Source of the DNA: Halomonas sp. GD1P12
GTDB taxonomy: Bacteria; Pseudomonadota; Gammaproteobacteria; Pseudomonadales; Halomonadaceae
Direction: 5' to 3'
NCBI RefSeq assembly: GCF_025725645.1
Contig: NZ_CP107007.1
Span: 2,232,001 to 2,296,000 of the forward strand
DNA: 64,000 nt
How positions within the stretch are numbered: position 1 is the stretch's first letter; every line of letters begins with the position of its first letter. The position numbers were made by a program, and so were the translations under genes. Positions 45,501-55,307 of the stretch are shown here, in pieces. Below the pieces are notes generated by a model. It saw only the letters and a program-made list of their open reading frames with translations, searched no databases and was not told the DNA's origin.

Positions 45501-48500
45501 GTGACCGGGCCGAACTCACCGCCGCCAATAGCGCTTTCGTTACCCGCCGCATCGAACTGGCGTACCAGCACCTGGCCCTGGGCGTACTTAGCTTCTGGAA
45601 GTACGAAGGTGGCACCGCTACCGGGCTGCCAGTTTTCACCGCCATTGAGGCTGTACTCCCAGCGCCCGCCCGATTCCAGCTCGTCTACCCTTACCGTGCC
45701 GTCGTCGGTCACCGAACCCGCACTGGCCCCGTTATCAAGCGCAAGCGTGGGGGTTTCAGGCGGCGTGGTATCGACGGTGACAGCACCGATTCGCGCAGCC
45801 GGGCTGGTATTGCCCGCCGTATCGGTCTGGCGCACCAGCACGTCGTTGGGTTTGTAGGCACCTTCGCCCAGCACGAAGCCATCGCCGCTACCCACTAGCC
45901 AACTCGCGCCACCATCGAGGCTGTACGACCAGGTAGCGCCCTCTTCCAAACCACTTACCTGGACGGTGCCATCGTTGGTGATGAGGCGATCATCGACCAG
46001 CGTCGCGATCGGCGCGGCAGGCAGCGTCAGGTCGACCTCCACCTCGCCGAGCACGCCCGGTGCGCTGGTAGTTCCTACCCGGTTGATCTGGCGCACCTGA
46101 ACCTCGCCTTCAAGATAGCGCCCTTCACCGAGTATGAAGCTGTCGTCCTTGCCTGGCGTCCAGTTAACGCCGCCGTCGAGACTGTACTCCCACCGAGCAA
46201 ACGCCTCGAGGCCGCCAACGCGTACCACGCCACTGTCGGACAGGGGGGCGCCCACCAGCATGACCTGGGGTGTCGGCGGGATCGATGAGTCGACCGTGAT
46301 CGCCCCTAACACGCCGTGCTGGCTAACATTGCCTGCGGCGTCCATCTGGCGCAGGTGAATAGTACCGGCGTTGAAATGCCCCTCGGGAAGAATGAAGCGG
46401 TCCCCCTCGCCCTGAATCCATTTCATTCCGCCGTCAAGGCTGATCTCCCAGCGGGCTCCGGTTTCCAGGCCGGTAATCTGCAGCGTTCCATCGGCGGTGA
46501 TGTCGTCGAGAGTGCCGGTATCGTTGAGCAGTGCCGCTCCCGGCGCGGGCGGGGCGGTGGTGTCTACGGTGACCGTTCCAAGCGTCGAGGCCGCGCTGGT
46601 CTGACCGCTGGCGTTACTTTGGCGCCCCAGCACCTGCCCGGCGGGGTAGAAGCCTTCAGGCAGCGTAAAGGTATCGCCACTGCCCGGAAACCAGCTCGCG
46701 CCGCCGTTCAGGCTGTACTGCCACGTGCCGCCGTCGACCAGCCCAAGCACCTGTACCTGGCCGTTGCTGGTAATACCGTCCACCTCGCCGGTATCGGCGA
46801 TTAGCGTCAGCGTCGGCACCGCAGGCGCGTCCGGGTCAGGGGAAGGTTCAAGCGTTAAATCCACCGTGACCGGCGTAAGGCTTGCGGCCTGGCTTGGAGT
46901 ACCGGTGACGCTTAGCTGACGTACCTGAACCTGGCCTTCGGTATAGACCCCCTCTGCCAGCACGAAGGATGCGCCGCCGCCGGGCTGCCAGTTGACACCG
47001 CCATCGAAACTGACTTCCCAACGCGCGTTGGGCGCGAGATTGCCCACCAAAACGGTGCCGTCCACGATGACGCCTTCGGCGTTCGGGGTTTCGACAAGCG
47101 TGAGCGTGGGGGTGGGAGGAATCGCTGTATCCACGATCAGCGCACCCAGCGCTGCCGGGTCGCCTACGTTGCCTGCCGCATCGATCTGGCGCACCTGCAC
47201 CTGCTCGGCGCTATATTCGCCCGGCTCGAGCGTGAAAGCGCCGCCTTCACCCTCCTCCCAACGTGTCCCGCCATCGAAGCTAACCTCCCAGCGCGCTCCG
47301 GGCTCGAGATCAGTGACCGTGACCTCGCTGTCGCTGGTAATCGAGGAATCACCCGAGAGCGTCAGCGTTGGCGTCGAGGGGGGCGTCAGATCGATCTCGA
47401 GGGCATCGAGTTTTGCCGGCGAACCGATATTACCCGCGCCATCGATCTGGCGTACCTGAATCTGCTCCGCGACGTAACGACCCTCGGGGATCTCGAAGCG
47501 ACCGTTTTCACCGCTTTGCCAGGTAACCCCACCGTTCAGCGAGTATTCCCACGTAGCGTTCGGGGCCAGTCCACCGACCGTTGCAACTGGGTTGTTGGTC
47601 AGCGCCCCGCCCACGCTAACGGTGGGAGCTTCCAGTAGCGCCGTGACAATCGTAACGGCGCCCAGTTCGACGCTTTCACTGACATTCCCGGCGGGGTCGG
47701 TTTGACGTACGCGTACGGCCCCCAAGCCATATTCCCCTTCGGGCAGAATGAATCGGTCCCCCGCGCCGTTTTGCCAGCTAGCGCCGCCGTCGACCGAGTA
47801 TTCCCATGTGGCCGTCTCTTCGATATCCAGAACGCGTACCGTACCGTCTGAGGTGATGCCGTCGATCTCGCCGGTATCGTTGTCGAGCAGCGCCCGGGGT
47901 GGAACCGGCGCGATCGTATCGATGGTCACGGCGCCTAATGAAAAAACGGGGCTGATGATCCCTTCCTGATTCGTTTGGCGCACCGCAACCATCCCCGCCG
48001 CGTAAACCCCTTCTGCCAGAATGAAGGTTTGCTCACCGCCGGGCTGCCAACTTGCGCCACCATTCAGAGTGATTTCCCAGGTCGCGTTCGCCGCCAGGTT
48101 ATCGATACGCAGCGTGCCATCACGGGTAATGCCATCGACCGCACCGGTATCGTTGACCAGCGTCAGCGTTGGCGCCTCTGGCGCCCCCGGTAAGGGCGGC
48201 TGAGATAGCTCGACGGTCAACGGTCCTAATGGTGTCGAGTCGCTAGTATTGCCAGCGCGATCGATCTGACGCGCCAGGATTTGCTCTTGAGCATAGCTAC
48301 CCGCCGGTACCACGAAGCGGTCGCCGCTACCATCACGCCAACTTTGGCCGCCATCAAGGCTGTACTGCCACCGCGCCTGGGGTTCGAGACCGCCGAGCAG
48401 CACGGTACCGTCGAGCGTCACGCCATCGAGCTCGCCGGTGTCGTTGGCCAGTGTCAAAAGCGGCGCCAAAGGCGGCGTGGTATCCACGATCATCGCACCC

Positions 48501-51133
48501 GGGCTTGCCTCGGCGCCCAGGTTACCGGCGGCGTCGGTTTGGCGTACCCGTATCTGATCAAAGGCGTACTCGCCTTCGTTCAGAGTAAAACGTGTGCCCA
48601 CACCCAGCGTCCAGGAGGCGCCGCCGTTGAGGGTGTACGCCCAGGTGGCACCCTCTTCGATGCCGGCGACCTCCACGAAAGCCACGTTGGTAATGGCGCC
48701 ACCGGGCAGCGTCAGCGTTGGCGCCAGGGGCGGGGTCGTATCGATGGTTACCGCACGAAGCGGCGCTTCACCGCTTTGATTGCCGGCGCCGTCGGTTTGG
48801 CGAACCAGTACCTGGCCGAGCTCAAAATATCCGTCGGGCAGCACGAACTGCGCTCCGCTACCCGTCGTCCAATTCAAGCCGCTGTCCAGGCTGTACTCCC
48901 AAAACGCGCCGGCCTCGAGCCCCCCCACCGTGACCGTGGGGTTATTGATGATGGCGTTCGAACGAGCCAGCGACAGCGTCGGTATCGTGGGGGCGCTCAG
49001 GTCGACCACGATCGATAGCGTTGCCGATTCGCTCGTGTTACCGGCCTGATCGATCGAGCGCACCTGAAAAAGAGTCGAGGTGTAATCACCCTCGGCCAGA
49101 ATCAGCCGATCACCGCTGCCCGTCTGCCAGCGTTGACCGCCATCGAAGCTCACCTGCCAGACGGCATCGGCGGCTATATTGCCGATCAGCACCGTACCGT
49201 CGGCCGTTATCCCATCACGGCTTCCGGTATCGTTGGCCAAAGATAGTGTCGGTTGATCCGGGGCGGTGACGTCGACGATCACCCGGCCCATCGTGCCCAC
49301 CGCGCCCAGCTCGCCATCGGCGGTCGTTTGACGCACCTGCACTTGCCCGGCAGCGTAATCATTTTCAGGCAGAACGAAGCGCTCGCCGATTCCTTGTTGC
49401 CACGTCACCCCGCCATTCAAGCTGAACTCCCAGCTCGCCCCCGCAAGGAGACCGTCGACCTGGATCGTCCCATCGAACGTAATGCCGTCGAGTTCTGCCG
49501 TGTCGTTGACAAGCGTGAGAAGTGGCGCCAGGTCGGGATTGCCCGGCGACTCGGGCTCGCTACCCACCACGCTCAGCGCGTTCAGGGCTTCTAACTCGCC
49601 GACATTACCGGCCCGGTCAATCTGACGGACCTGCACTTGATCCGCCGAATAGGAGCCTTCTGCGAGGATAAAAAAGCGGCCTATCCCCGACTGCCATGTA
49701 CGCCCGCTATCCAGACTGAATTGCCAGGACGCGTTCTCCTCGAGGTTTCCCACCGTGATGGTGCCATCGGTCGTCTCCCCGGTGACGATATTTCCGGCAA
49801 TCGATAGGGTGGGTTTTTCCGGCGGAGTCTGATCCACGATGACCGCGCCCAGGTTGCCCTCGGCACTGACGTTTCGCGCTAGATCGATTTGGCGAACCAG
49901 CACCTGACGCGTGGCATAAATACCCTCATCCAGCGAGAAAGAGGCGCTATCGCCTCCCTGCTGCCAGGTAGCACCGCCGTTGATGCTGTACCACCAGGTC
50001 GCGCCTGTTTCGATATCGCCCACGGTAATGTTGCCGTCGCTCGTGACACCAGCGACGACGCCGGTGTTATTGGCGAGTATCGCACCAGGCGCCGACGGTG
50101 GCGTCATATCGACCACAACAGCCGCCATTTGGCCCGCGGGGCCGGTTATCCCCTCGGGGCTGGTTTGGCGTGCCAGTACCTGACCGGCGGCGTATTCGCC
50201 TTCGGGCAGGACCAAACGCGTGCCCTGGCCGGTGAGCCATGTCGTGCCGCCATCCAGAGAGTAGGACCAGCGAGCGCCCGCTTGCACGTTACTGATCCGA
50301 AGGCTGCCGTCGCTGGTCGTCATGGCCCCTTCGCTGGTGTCATTAACGAGAAACAACCGCAGCGCCAGCGGTACCGCCGGCACGCCGGGATTGATGGGTG
50401 GCTCTGGCTGGGGCGCCGGTTCGGGCGCAGGGTTCGGCTCTGGCTCTGGCTCTGGCTCTGGAACAGGTTCTGGCGTCGGTTGTGGCTCGGGTACGGGCGC
50501 AGGATCTGGCTCAGGCGCAGGGGTGGGCCCTGGCGTCGGACCGGGCTCGGGCGTGGGTTGTGGCTCTGGCTCCGGTTGAGGATCCTCGTCATTACCCGGT
50601 AGGGTCGGCTCTTCGGGGGCACCGGGGATCGCAGGGTCGTCGATATCGCTGCCTGCTCCAGAATCCGAGGACGATGACAGCGCTGAACTGGCGGCTAAAC
50701 CGGTCGCGCCCAAACCAATGCCGCCGGCCGCGGTAGTAACGGCGCTATTACCTGTAAAGAATGCAAAACCTTCACGCGCCGTTTCGAAGCCCGAGTACTC
50801 CCCCGCCGGATACTGCGGAGCGAAGGATACCTCGCCATTGGACAGCACCGTTTTGTCGATCGGCAGGAACTGATCTTCTTCGCCGGTAAGATAGAGCTTG
50901 CTTGACACCTCTTCGGCCAGGCTCGAATAGAAATCGGCAATGCGCAGAGTTTCTCCGTTGGTCAACTCGATGACAAGATCGTTGCCGCTTCGCACCATGG
51001 AAGCAACTTCATCCGGCGATACCTGCAAAAGTACGCGGCTGGGCTCAGACAACGCCATATCGTTGGCAAACTCGAACGCTTGCGAAGCCTGTACATTGCC
51101 ATCCAATGGAGAAACTTTTGCTAAAAAGGGCAT
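39560..51133 (-). CDS. Giant type I-secreted repeat adhesin (BapA/LapA-like), 3,857 residues
   Basis: Likely a biofilm adhesin. In order: a BapA-type N-terminal domain (about 1-110); a Gly/Ala/Ser-rich segment with TAAG at 134-137; a Pro/Glu-rich linker (about 183-248); 23 Ig-like repeats of 85-95 residues (about 255-2340), each with a W-x-[YFIV]-S-[LIVF]-[DN] core and mostly a VRQxDxAGN strand; five or more further Ig-like domains with FSEAV and [16 protein letters not shown] motifs (2340-3000); two RTX-like calcium-binding segments ([11 protein letters not shown]...[16 protein letters not shown]...GDGNDVV...GSGDDVV); and an uncleaved C-terminal secretion signal. The ATG at 51133 has AAGGTGG before it. 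TolC, ABC and HlyD genes follow in the same operon. Tip ligand unknown. Confidence 0.93.
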   Translation of the reverse strand: MPFLAKVSPLDGNVQASQAFEFANDMALSEPSRVLLQVSPDEVASMVRSGNDLVIELTNGETLRIADFYSSLAEEVSSKLYLTGEEDQFLPIDKTVLSNGEVSFAPQYPAGEYSGFETAREGFAFFTGNSAVTTAAGGIGLGATGLAASSALSSSSDSGAGSDIDDPAIPGAPEEPTLPGNDEDPQPEPEPQPTPEPGPTPGPTPAPEPDPAPVPEPQPTPEPVPEPEPEPEPNPAPEPAPQPEPPINPGVPAVPLALRLFLVNDTSEGAMTTSDGSLRISNVQAGARWSYSLDGGTTWLTGQGTRLVLPEGEYAAGQVLARQTSPEGITGPAGQMAAVVVDMTPPSAPGAILANNTGVVAGVTSDGNITVGDIETGATWWYSINGGATWQQGGDSASFSLDEGIYATRQVLVRQIDLARNVSAEGNLGAVIVDQTPPEKPTLSIAGNIVTGETTDGTITVGNLEENASWQFSLDSGRTWQSGIGRFFILAEGSYSADQVQVRQIDRAGNVGELEALNALSVVGSEPESPGNPDLAPLLTLVNDTAELDGITFDGTIQVDGLLAGASWEFSLNGGVTWQQGIGERFVLPENDYAAGQVQVRQTTADGELGAVGTMGRVIVDVTAPDQPTLSLANDTGSRDGITADGTVLIGNIAADAVWQVSFDGGQRWQTGSGDRLILAEGDYTSTLFQVRSIDQAGNTSESATLSIVVDLSAPTIPTLSLARSNAIINNPTVTVGGLEAGAFWEYSLDSGLNWTTGSGAQFVLPDGYFELGQVLVRQTDGAGNQSGEAPLRAVTIDTTPPLAPTLTLPGGAITNVAFVEVAGIEEGATWAYTLNGGASWTLGVGTRFTLNEGEYAFDQIRVRQTDAAGNLGAEASPGAMIVDTTPPLAPLLTLANDTGELDGVTLDGTVLLGGLEPQARWQYSLDGGQSWRDGSGDRFVVPAGSYAQEQILARQIDRAGNTSDSTPLGPLTVELSQPPLPGAPEAPTLTLVNDTGAVDGITRDGTLRIDNLAANATWEITLNGGASWQPGGEQTFILAEGVYAAGMVAVRQTNQEGIISPVFSLGAVTIDTIAPVPPRALLDNDTGEIDGITSDGTVRVLDIEETATWEYSVDGGASWQNGAGDRFILPEGEYGLGAVRVRQTDPAGNVSESVELGAVTIVTALLEAPTVSVGGALTNNPVATVGGLAPNATWEYSLNGGVTWQSGENGRFEIPEGRYVAEQIQVRQIDGAGNIGSPAKLDALEIDLTPPSTPTLTLSGDSSITSDSEVTVTDLEPGARWEVSFDGGTRWEEGEGGAFTLEPGEYSAEQVQVRQIDAAGNVGDPAALGALIVDTAIPPTPTLTLVETPNAEGVIVDGTVLVGNLAPNARWEVSFDGGVNWQPGGGASFVLAEGVYTEGQVQVRQLSVTGTPSQAASLTPVTVDLTLEPSPDPDAPAVPTLTLIADTGEVDGITSNGQVQVLGLVDGGTWQYSLNGGASWFPGSGDTFTLPEGFYPAGQVLGRQSNASGQTSAASTLGTVTVDTTAPPAPGAALLNDTGTLDDITADGTLQITGLETGARWEISLDGGMKWIQGEGDRFILPEGHFNAGTIHLRQMDAAGNVSQHGVLGAITVDSSIPPTPQVMLVGAPLSDSGVVRVGGLEAFARWEYSLDGGVNWTPGKDDSFILGEGRYLEGEVQVRQINRVGTTSAPGVLGEVEVDLTLPAAPIATLVDDRLITNDGTVQVSGLEEGATWSYSLDGGASWLVGSGDGFVLGEGAYKPNDVLVRQTDTAGNTSPAARIGAVTVDTTPPETPTLALDNGASAGSVTDDGTVRVDELESGGRWEYSLNGGENWQPGSGATFVLPEAKYAQGQVLVRQFDAAGNESAIGGGEFGPVTVDLTIELPSDPDAPPALVLTLSEDTGRVPGITQNGTVNVDNIVEGAVWEYSVDAGANWETGSGTSFTLSEGVYTAGQVLARQTSADNVLGATRALGPVTVDTKAPTEPSVALETDTGSQPGVTANGTLLIADLEPGAFWEISLNGGADWQTGSGDRFVLPPGSYAQGIIEVRQTDGAGNVSPSGTVGNVGAGDGTLTVVTTRPEAPSVTLEGAPVTNDATATVGNLQPGATWEYSLDDGQTWQPGTGDTFTLPEGSYGAEVVQVRQTDGAGNVSPNALVGPVTIDTTPPKAPTLEAFDPRSITSDATINVRGLEAGATWEYSIDGGENWLPGAGDSFELEDGVYAQDDVRVRQFDAAGNPSPEGALAPITIDTQAPAAPALSLVLDGDVVNEGAVSVEGLEEGARWQYSINGGSTWLNGTGASFVLPDGVYVDGQVLARQFDAAGNESAVGGLGPVTIDTTSPGGESGLEAPFVELPALTNGFINKATIEAGNDAIDVVIVLTEDTQVGDTLTVSLRDASGTLSFDYPITAEDIQTGSVLIELPVAGTRGDGSYVLTAAISDDAGNTSAPSNAIGFVLDTTAPNEDTTQFRIDPINGSGIVNQASAQGLVTLSGNVVGEFTPGDALELSVNGGEYRTFVDANGVFSVEVLGSLLASAEPPSVTLRLFATDPAGNTGTVSTEYAFTVDLAAPVVTIDTDGVLNGQTVGDGLIVTGTAEGVPNGTTVALSLAGATFDGRVEEGAWRVVVPGGFLQEIATNDAGGTSFEMIARTVSASGNPGASEPATVSIDIAPPTASIAISQPLLGVGDSAQVTITFSEAVENFDLGDLQVTGATLGNLQSADGVVWTADLTPGATSGGASIVLAQGAYTDAAGNPGAAARFDNIAVDIDPPTLESIQFAAGEAITSAQTTEVIFTFSEAITGLSIEDFSVIGGRLLNLSASANSAIWTATFRPDGSALQATIELSDNTYTDLAGNAGTGGKSPALSIEILQPVLTIDAAADGWINGVESGLESQGAEVEVGFGGLPVAENDLVTLTLIAREGGDLTAGAAIVTQSYQLTAQDVARGYALFPLAVGQAYAFQPASARVQIGGSAISQDVDFVIDTVPPGRAVEEGVEVAGNGIVLDTLLNQGEGLLLRIGNGQETLRVLDGRATPGLLVQDASGQYEIDLSVLALDLQELIRNDPGALLDLRSLNLELVTYDPAGNEGDVVTLSDFNVLGPLVAIESFAGALVGTTDPGASIALSVRLGGVTQTVTVSADERGAFSLDLLADPRFDFNLSELLNASITAVATDARGNQSLAPATVSLADLLPTPISILDLAPVTDLVTGSPGVVSALTNIVLPEGGRLTAKLDAGRLGDITVGVSNNSSGALTLDLATALNDLVRNSGLLSGVGNLAAGVTALLNESGVTLALTYTSADGVTGVLEREIGTVDVALNGSTLVGLTFGPVQNSIIKGTDEADVLIVGANQSVEAGGGDDLIVLRSNAFTRIDGGAGTNTLLLDSRLTLTPDDFARMSNVSRVNLGDTGSAITLDAQAASALAGDAQALQIVGEGASRVTISGAVARGDVEIIDGVSYQALTLGDTTLLINQGVTLDFVPTINQSAGYIISGGGEAGATVVVTAGAATYNTQVNEQGEWRVVLNQPAQAGSLLRAVVGGDATETVAVPNAVLAPTGLQIRTPPLAGLLKSYLEGSAPGAQSVRLDVYQNDLFTSLRSTTINVNTSGAFSVGTTVLSTLLNDATSLLVGNQGVNVGFTSIRANGTHSTTEIVNFGAAESVFADPIGAITNTLGGVLGGTFGSTKSLPVTNSIYEGGEGADIVEGSNRDQTFTMGDGNDVVVTGTSGRDTIDLGSGDDVVILRTPQFKSIEGGEGFDVILLGSGINLNLTDPNQGTISNVERISLGRGNGTNRLTLDRDALFELTDETNVLQITGDSQDQVTLAGGGWNRVGAAQTLDGVVFNEYVTQDAVLYIEQFINVVEVT
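44115..50371 (-). repeat. Tandem array of 23 Ig-like repeats in five-repeat superblocks
   Basis: Within the adhesin gene, 23 in-frame units of roughly 255-290 bp each. A Pro/Asp/Ser-rich linker of 10-14 residues recurs after repeats 3, 8, 13 and 18 (near 49552, 48193, 46839 and 45475), with the array ending near 44115. This gives four complete five-repeat superblocks of about 1.36 kb and a shortened first block of three. Repeats at the same place in each block resemble each other more than their neighbours, for example in NDTG..DGIT openings and lack of the AGN strand in the first member. Confidence 0.85.
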
Positions 51134-51590
51134 GGAACCCACCTTTTATTTTAAGCCAAACGGCTTGTAGTAAATCGGCACGAATCCTTGTAGTGATTAA
51201 CCACCGGCCTGAATGCATCCAACAAACCTGCCTTGTATACAAAGCCCGATAATCAAACGCGCTCGAGCACGTTGCTTTACTGCTCTACTTATTAGAGAAA
51301 CGCGATTTAAATGAGTAGCTGCCTATTTATTATGACTAGCGTAATGTTTTTGACCTTATTTTCATCACACTATTAGAGGCAATTTATAGCGTCAATTTAA
51401 GAGCCGATAGAAACAAAATTATGTTTAATAAGCTTTCTGAATATTTCGAACGATGGCTTTATGTGTATGAATGTAACCCGGTTAACCTCTTTTAAGAGGA
51501 CGACCGTGCACGACTCTTCTACACTCATTGGAAGCGAAGCGTGATATGACCTTCGCTGGATCGAGAGCCATTCATAAGGAGTATGAAGCG
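51134..51590. promoter_or_regulatory. AT-rich divergent promoter region of the adhesin and PPOX genes
   Basis: This 457-bp stretch has no believable gene and is markedly more AT-rich than its surroundings, especially 51250-51470. It must hold the promoter of the 16-kb adhesin operon (-) and of the PPOX gene (+). Near the PPOX side are a GGTTAACC palindrome (51480-51487) and CCTCTT-TT-AAGAGG (51486-51499). I could not assign -10/-35 boxes or a named regulator. Confidence 0.5.
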
Positions 51591-52076
51591 ATGTCGAGCC
51601 CCGAGCACAAGCAAAAAATCTGGTCAATGATCAAGGATATCAAAGTGGGTATGCTGGTCACTATCGACCACGATATGCCACGCGCACGGCCCATGCACCT
51701 GGTACAGGAAGAGTACGATGGCACCCTGTGGTTCTTCACGCGGCGCAGTGCTGAAAAGGTTTTCGAGGCGGAAAAGGATCACGACGTCTGCTTGAGCTTT
51801 TCCGACCAGGAGCACGGCACCTACGTATCCCTGTCCGGTACGGCCACTCTGTCCGATGACCGCGACCTGATGGCCAAGTACTGGAGCCCCTTCATCGCCG
51901 CCTGGTTCCCGGAAGGCAAGGACGACCCGGATGTAGCGTTACTCGAAATCAAGATTCACATGGGCGAGCACTGGAAGGCCAACGAAAGTAAGGTGTATCA
52001 GCTTTACGAAATCGCCAAGGCCAACATCAAAAAGAATGAAACGCCGGATATGGGCGAGAATGAGAAGTTCGGCTAA
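51591..52076 (+). CDS. Pyridoxamine-5'-phosphate-oxidase-like flavoprotein (general stress protein 26 type)
   Basis: A 161-residue protein with a split-barrel flavin-binding fold: KIWSMIKDIKVGMLVTIDHDMPRARPMHLVQEEYDGTLWFFTRRSAEKVFEAE-type sequence (8-62), then VCLSFSDQEHGTYVSLSGTATLSDD and KYWSPFIAAWFPEGKDDPDVALLEIKI. It matches the bacterial general-stress PPOX group that binds FMN or FAD rather than PdxH. The reaction is unknown. ATG at 51591 with AAGGAG at 51576-51581. It appears monocistronic, ended by a strong terminator. Confidence 0.87.
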   Translation: MSSPEHKQKIWSMIKDIKVGMLVTIDHDMPRARPMHLVQEEYDGTLWFFTRRSAEKVFEAEKDHDVCLSFSDQEHGTYVSLSGTATLSDDRDLMAKYWSPFIAAWFPEGKDDPDVALLEIKIHMGEHWKANESKVYQLYEIAKANIKKNETPDMGENEKFG

Positions 52077-52127
52077 TAAGCGGACATTCACTTCGCGCTG
52101 ATACCTGTTTTTTACGACCTTTCTTCA

Positions 52128-52163
52128 AAACGACAACGCCAGCGAATGCTGGCGTTGTCGTTT
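52128..52163. terminator. Bidirectional terminator
   Basis: A perfect 16-bp stem (AAACGACAACGCCAGC and its complement) with a GAAT tetraloop, placed between the convergent PPOX gene (+) and DUF333 gene (-). A- and T-runs flank both sides. Confidence 0.92.
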
Positions 52164-52178
52164 ATACACGTAATTCGA

Positions 52179-52415
52179 TTAATCGATGGTCAGCCCTTCG
52201 GCGCGGTAAAGCCGGTTCACCTCGATCACCCGCCCTTCCATCAAGTGGCAGTACTGGCGCATAGTGTCGCTTTCCTGGCGGGTTGCCACTTCCCCGCCCT
52301 CGCGTTCGCAGAAATCAACGGCGATTTGCTGTGACTGATCGTCTCCTTCCAAGCCTGGCGAAGTGCAGCCAGACAGCATGATCAGGGAAGCGAGCAATAA
52401 GCTGTAGCGAATCAT
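52179..52415 (-). CDS. Small DUF333 lipoprotein
   Basis: A 78-residue protein with a lipoprotein signal (MIRYSLLLASLIMLSGC, lipobox LSGC) and a DUF333 domain: AVDFCEREGGEVATRQES...RQYCHLMEGRVIEVNRLYRAEG, with the family's paired Cys and Gly-Gly. DUF333 proteins include so-called putative hemolysins, but no such activity is demonstrated for most. ATG at 52415 with GGGAGG seven bases before it; seven residues further upstream in frame are rejected. Confidence 0.85.
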   Translation of the reverse strand: MIRYSLLLASLIMLSGCTSPGLEGDDQSQQIAVDFCEREGGEVATRQESDTMRQYCHLMEGRVIEVNRLYRAEGLTID

Positions 52416-52498
52416 GACTACCTCCCAGGGTTTCACGGCTGACGGTTAATCTGGATAAGCAAAATCGTCTCATGCGTGCGTACGATATTACTCAACGA

Positions 52499-53209
52499 TC
52501 AGGCATAAAGTTCCAGATACCGTTTTTTGGAAGGCAGTAAATGTTGACGACATAGATTAGCGAGACGTTCGCGATCTTCATCGCGAATGGCATCGATGAT
52601 CAATTGATGCTCTTGGCGAGCTTGGGCTAGCGCATCGCGATCGGTGATGGCAATAAAGCGAATACCATGCGCCTTCTGAGCAAACTCGTTGATTGTCGCG
52701 TAAAGATAGGCATTTCCGCAGACACCAAATAGCGTGCGGTGAAAAGCGATATTCAGATGAAAAACCTGGCGAAGATCGTGAGCTTGAACGGCTTCGCTAT
52801 GACGCTTATGAACGTCCTCTAATGCGGCAAGCCATTCAGATGAGCCAGGTAGAGGCAGAGCGTTTACGGCAGCCAGTTCGAGAATTTCACGCATGGCGTA
52901 AATCTCCTCGACCTCCTGAGGAGGGAAGCTTCGGACAAAGGCGCCTCTATTCTTGATGCGCTCGGTTAACCCGATGCTGTCGAGCCGAAAAAGCGCCTGA
53001 CGAACAACGTGCCGCTTGCAGTCAAAACGCTCCATCATGGTTTCTTCGACCAGCCTCTCGCGCGGGTGCAAACGACCGAGCACGATATCCTCTTCTATAG
53101 CGGCCACGATGATATCGACAGCGTTTGTGGGAGTAGAGGTCAATGTATCGGCGTCACAAAACGTGAGGGGCTGAACGGTTCGCGTCATGGTCGCTTTCTC
53201 AGCATTCAT
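52499..53209 (-). CDS. GntR/FCD-family regulator of the sugar-acid cluster
   Basis: A 236-residue regulator: winged helix (NAVDIIVAAIEEDIVLGRLHPRERLVEETMMERFDCKRHVVRQALFRLDSIGLTERI) and FCD domain (EIYAMREILELAAVNAL, VFHLNIAFHRTLFGVCGNAYL, QEHQLIIDAIRDEDRERL). The start at 53209 or 53188 is uncertain since neither has a strong ribosome site; translation may be coupled to the dehydratase gene upstream, whose alternative reading frame ends directly before this ATG (TAAATG). It probably controls the dehydratase and the divergent tct cluster through the palindrome at 55209-55223. Confidence 0.85.
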   Translation of the reverse strand: MNAEKATMTRTVQPLTFCDADTLTSTPTNAVDIIVAAIEEDIVLGRLHPRERLVEETMMERFDCKRHVVRQALFRLDSIGLTERIKNRGAFVRSFPPQEVEEIYAMREILELAAVNALPLPGSSEWLAALEDVHKRHSEAVQAHDLRQVFHLNIAFHRTLFGVCGNAYLYATINEFAQKAHGIRFIAITDRDALAQARQEHQLIIDAIRDEDRERLANLCRQHLLPSKKRYLELYA

Positions 53210-53246
53210 TTAGGTGCACAGGGAAGCGAGTATATCAAAATCGACT

Positions 53247-55031
53247 TTAGCCTTCATGGCGTCCTGGAATTCGACACGTAGGTTCGGGTCGACAAGCGCG
53301 GAAATCGCAGCCTTCTTCAGCTTGAAGAATCTGCTCCATGAACAGGCGACGATAGCCCAATAACGGCGTTTCGCTCTCTTTTGCGTTGAAGGCCTGCTTA
53401 CGGGCATCGAGCTCAGCCGCATCTACTTCCAGGCTCAACTGATTATTAGCCACATCCAGCGAGATCGTATCGCCATCGCGTACCAGACCCAATGGGCCAC
53501 CCTCGGCGGATTCCGGAGAGACGTGAAGCACGATGGTACCTGCAGCGGTGCCGCTCATACGCCCATCGGATATACGCACCATATCTTTGACGCCTTGAGC
53601 GGCAAGCTTTTTGGGAATTGGAATGTACCCCGCTTCAGGCATGCCCGGCGCGCCCTTGGGTCCGATATTTTGCAGCACGAGCACGTCATCAGCTTGTACA
53701 TCCAGATCCGGGTCATCAATGCGGTTAGCCAAATCCTCTAACCCGGTAAAAACGACGGCGCGGCCGCGATGGGTCATCAAGTCCGCCGAGGCGGCGGACT
53801 GCTTGATAATAGCGCCGGAGGGCGCCAGGTTGCCGCGCAACACGGCTATCCCCCCTTGGGCATAAACCGGGCTGTCCTTGGGCCGAACGACCTTTTGATC
53901 AATGATATGGACGGCGGCATCGATATTCTCGCCCAGGGTGTGGCCGTTGATCGTCATGGCATCGAGATGCAATAGTGGTTTTAGTTCACGCAGCAACGTG
54001 GGCAGGCCACCCGCCCGGTGTAGATCTTCCATGTAGCCTTCCCCGGAGGGCTTGAGATCCATCAGCACTGGGGTTTCCTGGCTCATGCGATCGAACTGCT
54101 CGAGATCGATGTCGATGCCAAGCCGTCCTGCAATGGCGGTCAAATGAATCAAGGCATTGGTAGAGCCTCCCAAGGAGAGCAGTACGCGCAGCGCATTCTC
54201 GAAGGCGTCAGGCGTAAGAATTTGCTCTGGCGTAACGCCGGCGCGGGCAAGTGCCACGGCCTGAGCGCCGGACTGTTCAGCAATGCGCTGCCGGTCAGCA
54301 TAAACGGCTGGCGCGGTGGCGCTATTGGGCAGCATGATGCCAAGCGTCTCAGCCAAACACGCCATGGTGCTTGCGGTGCCCATTACCGAGCAGGTCCCCA
54401 CGGTGGGAACGAGCTTGTCATTGACTTCGTTAATCTCCGCTTCATCGATATCGTTTCCGCGATATGCGGCCCAATAGCGTCGACAGTCGGTGCAGGCGCC
54501 AACACGGGTACCACGGTGCGAGCCCGCAAGCATCGGGCCGGTAACGACTTGCACCGTGGGGACACCCGCGCTTGCGGCCGCCATTAGCTGGGCGGGAACA
54601 GTCTTGTCACAACCGCCAATGAGTACCACGGCATCCATCGGCTGAGCGCGAATCATCTCTTCGGTATCCAGCGCCATGAGGTTGCGTAAGTACATGCTGG
54701 TGGGGTTGGCGAAGGATTCATGCAGGGTAATGGTGGGAAAATCCACCGGCAGCCCCCCCGCCAGCATAACTCCGCGTTTTACGCTCTCTACTAGCCCCGG
54801 CACATTGCCGTGACAGGCATTGTACCCGCTATAGGTATTGGCAATACCCACCACCGGACGCGAAAGCGCATCATCGGTGTAACCCATGCCCTTGATGAAC
54901 GCCTTGCGCAAAAAAAGTGAAAAATCAGCATCGCCGTAGTTGGTCAAACGGTTAGACATTCCCCGAGGCGAGCCTGACGTGCCGGATTCTTGCTCGCTTG
55001 CTTTACCGTTGTTTTTGAAGTTTTGGCTCAT
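53247..55031 (-). CDS. IlvD/Edd-family sugar-acid dehydratase (L-arabinonate/D-xylonate dehydratase type), C-terminus possibly frameshifted
   Basis: A 594-residue iron-sulfur dehydratase. Cluster cysteines are C73 (YNACHGNVPGL), C141 (IGGCDKTVPAQ) and C214 (VGTCSVMGTAS); their 68 and 73 residue spacing is that of the arabinonate dehydratase group, as I recall. It should turn an aldonate into a 2-keto-3-deoxy acid. LMALDTEEMIRAQPMDAVVLIGG and SLGGSTNALIHLTAIAGRLG are typical. The last 17-18 residues (after GCDF) look non-coding: low GC3 and not like the family, while the neighbouring frame continues well to a stop abutting the gntR ATG. GAGGA precedes the ATG at 55031. Confidence 0.85.
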   Translation of the reverse strand: MSQNFKNNGKASEQESGTSGSPRGMSNRLTNYGDADFSLFLRKAFIKGMGYTDDALSRPVVGIANTYSGYNACHGNVPGLVESVKRGVMLAGGLPVDFPTITLHESFANPTSMYLRNLMALDTEEMIRAQPMDAVVLIGGCDKTVPAQLMAAASAGVPTVQVVTGPMLAGSHRGTRVGACTDCRRYWAAYRGNDIDEAEINEVNDKLVPTVGTCSVMGTASTMACLAETLGIMLPNSATAPAVYADRQRIAEQSGAQAVALARAGVTPEQILTPDAFENALRVLLSLGGSTNALIHLTAIAGRLGIDIDLEQFDRMSQETPVLMDLKPSGEGYMEDLHRAGGLPTLLRELKPLLHLDAMTINGHTLGENIDAAVHIIDQKVVRPKDSPVYAQGGIAVLRGNLAPSGAIIKQSAASADLMTHRGRAVVFTGLEDLANRIDDPDLDVQADDVLVLQNIGPKGAPGMPEAGYIPIPKKLAAQGVKDMVRISDGRMSGTAAGTIVLHVSPESAEGGPLGLVRDGDTISLDVANNQLSLEVDAAELDARKQAFNAKESETPLLGYRRLFMEQILQAEEGCDFRACRPEPTCRIPGRHEG

Positions 55032-55208
55032 CGAGATGTCCTCTATTCATTGACGACTTATTTATTCATGGCTCGTTATTCGCGACCCGATATTCGAGCG
55101 TTGTCACAAGGCCTGTCTTGGCGATTTGAGCACTACAAAGCTCAGAAACGCCGGGTTCTTAAACGCAGGCTAGGTGGAATAAATCTGCTTGGCAAGATTA
55201 TTGATAAT

Positions 55209-55223
55209 ATTATTGACAATAAT
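55209..55223. promoter_or_regulatory. 15-bp palindrome, probable GntR operator
   Basis: ATTATTG-A-CAATAAT is a perfect odd-centred palindrome in the 276-bp region between the divergent dehydratase and tctC genes. GntR/FCD proteins usually bind short palindromes with a TTG/CAA-type core, and such a gene (52499) belongs to this cluster. No gene is seen in the rest of this region. Confidence 0.6.
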
Positions 55224-55307
55224 GGAGGTCAGAAACTACGTTTGAACGTGTGTGGTATTTAATGACCCTGTGCAACACAACGACAAACAGCACTTGAGGA
55301 ATTAGCA

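Noticed and set aside
44115..50371. The regular repeats considered as a CRISPR array or satellite DNA
   Set aside because: Unit length (about 270 bp), codon periodicity and the uninterrupted reading frame show protein repeats; there are no short identical repeats with unique spacers.
41274..50602. Many plus-strand open frames across the adhesin gene
   Set aside because: They recur with the repeat period and have biased, repetitive products. They are shadows of the adhesin repeats.
34702..51133. LapD/LapG control genes expected next to the adhesin
   Set aside because: None of the flanking genes (CAP, creA, STN, PPOX, DUF333) resembles a GGDEF/EAL receptor or the LapG protease; they are simply not in this window.
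51360..51420. Possible FleQ box (GTCAATTTAAGAGC) upstream of the adhesin
   Set aside because: Only one half matches the GTCAAT arm; the other half does not fit the consensus well enough to annotate.
54990..55262. 90-codon plus-strand open frame overlapping the dehydratase start
   Set aside because: It crosses the divergent promoter and operator region, has a poor start and no recognisable features.
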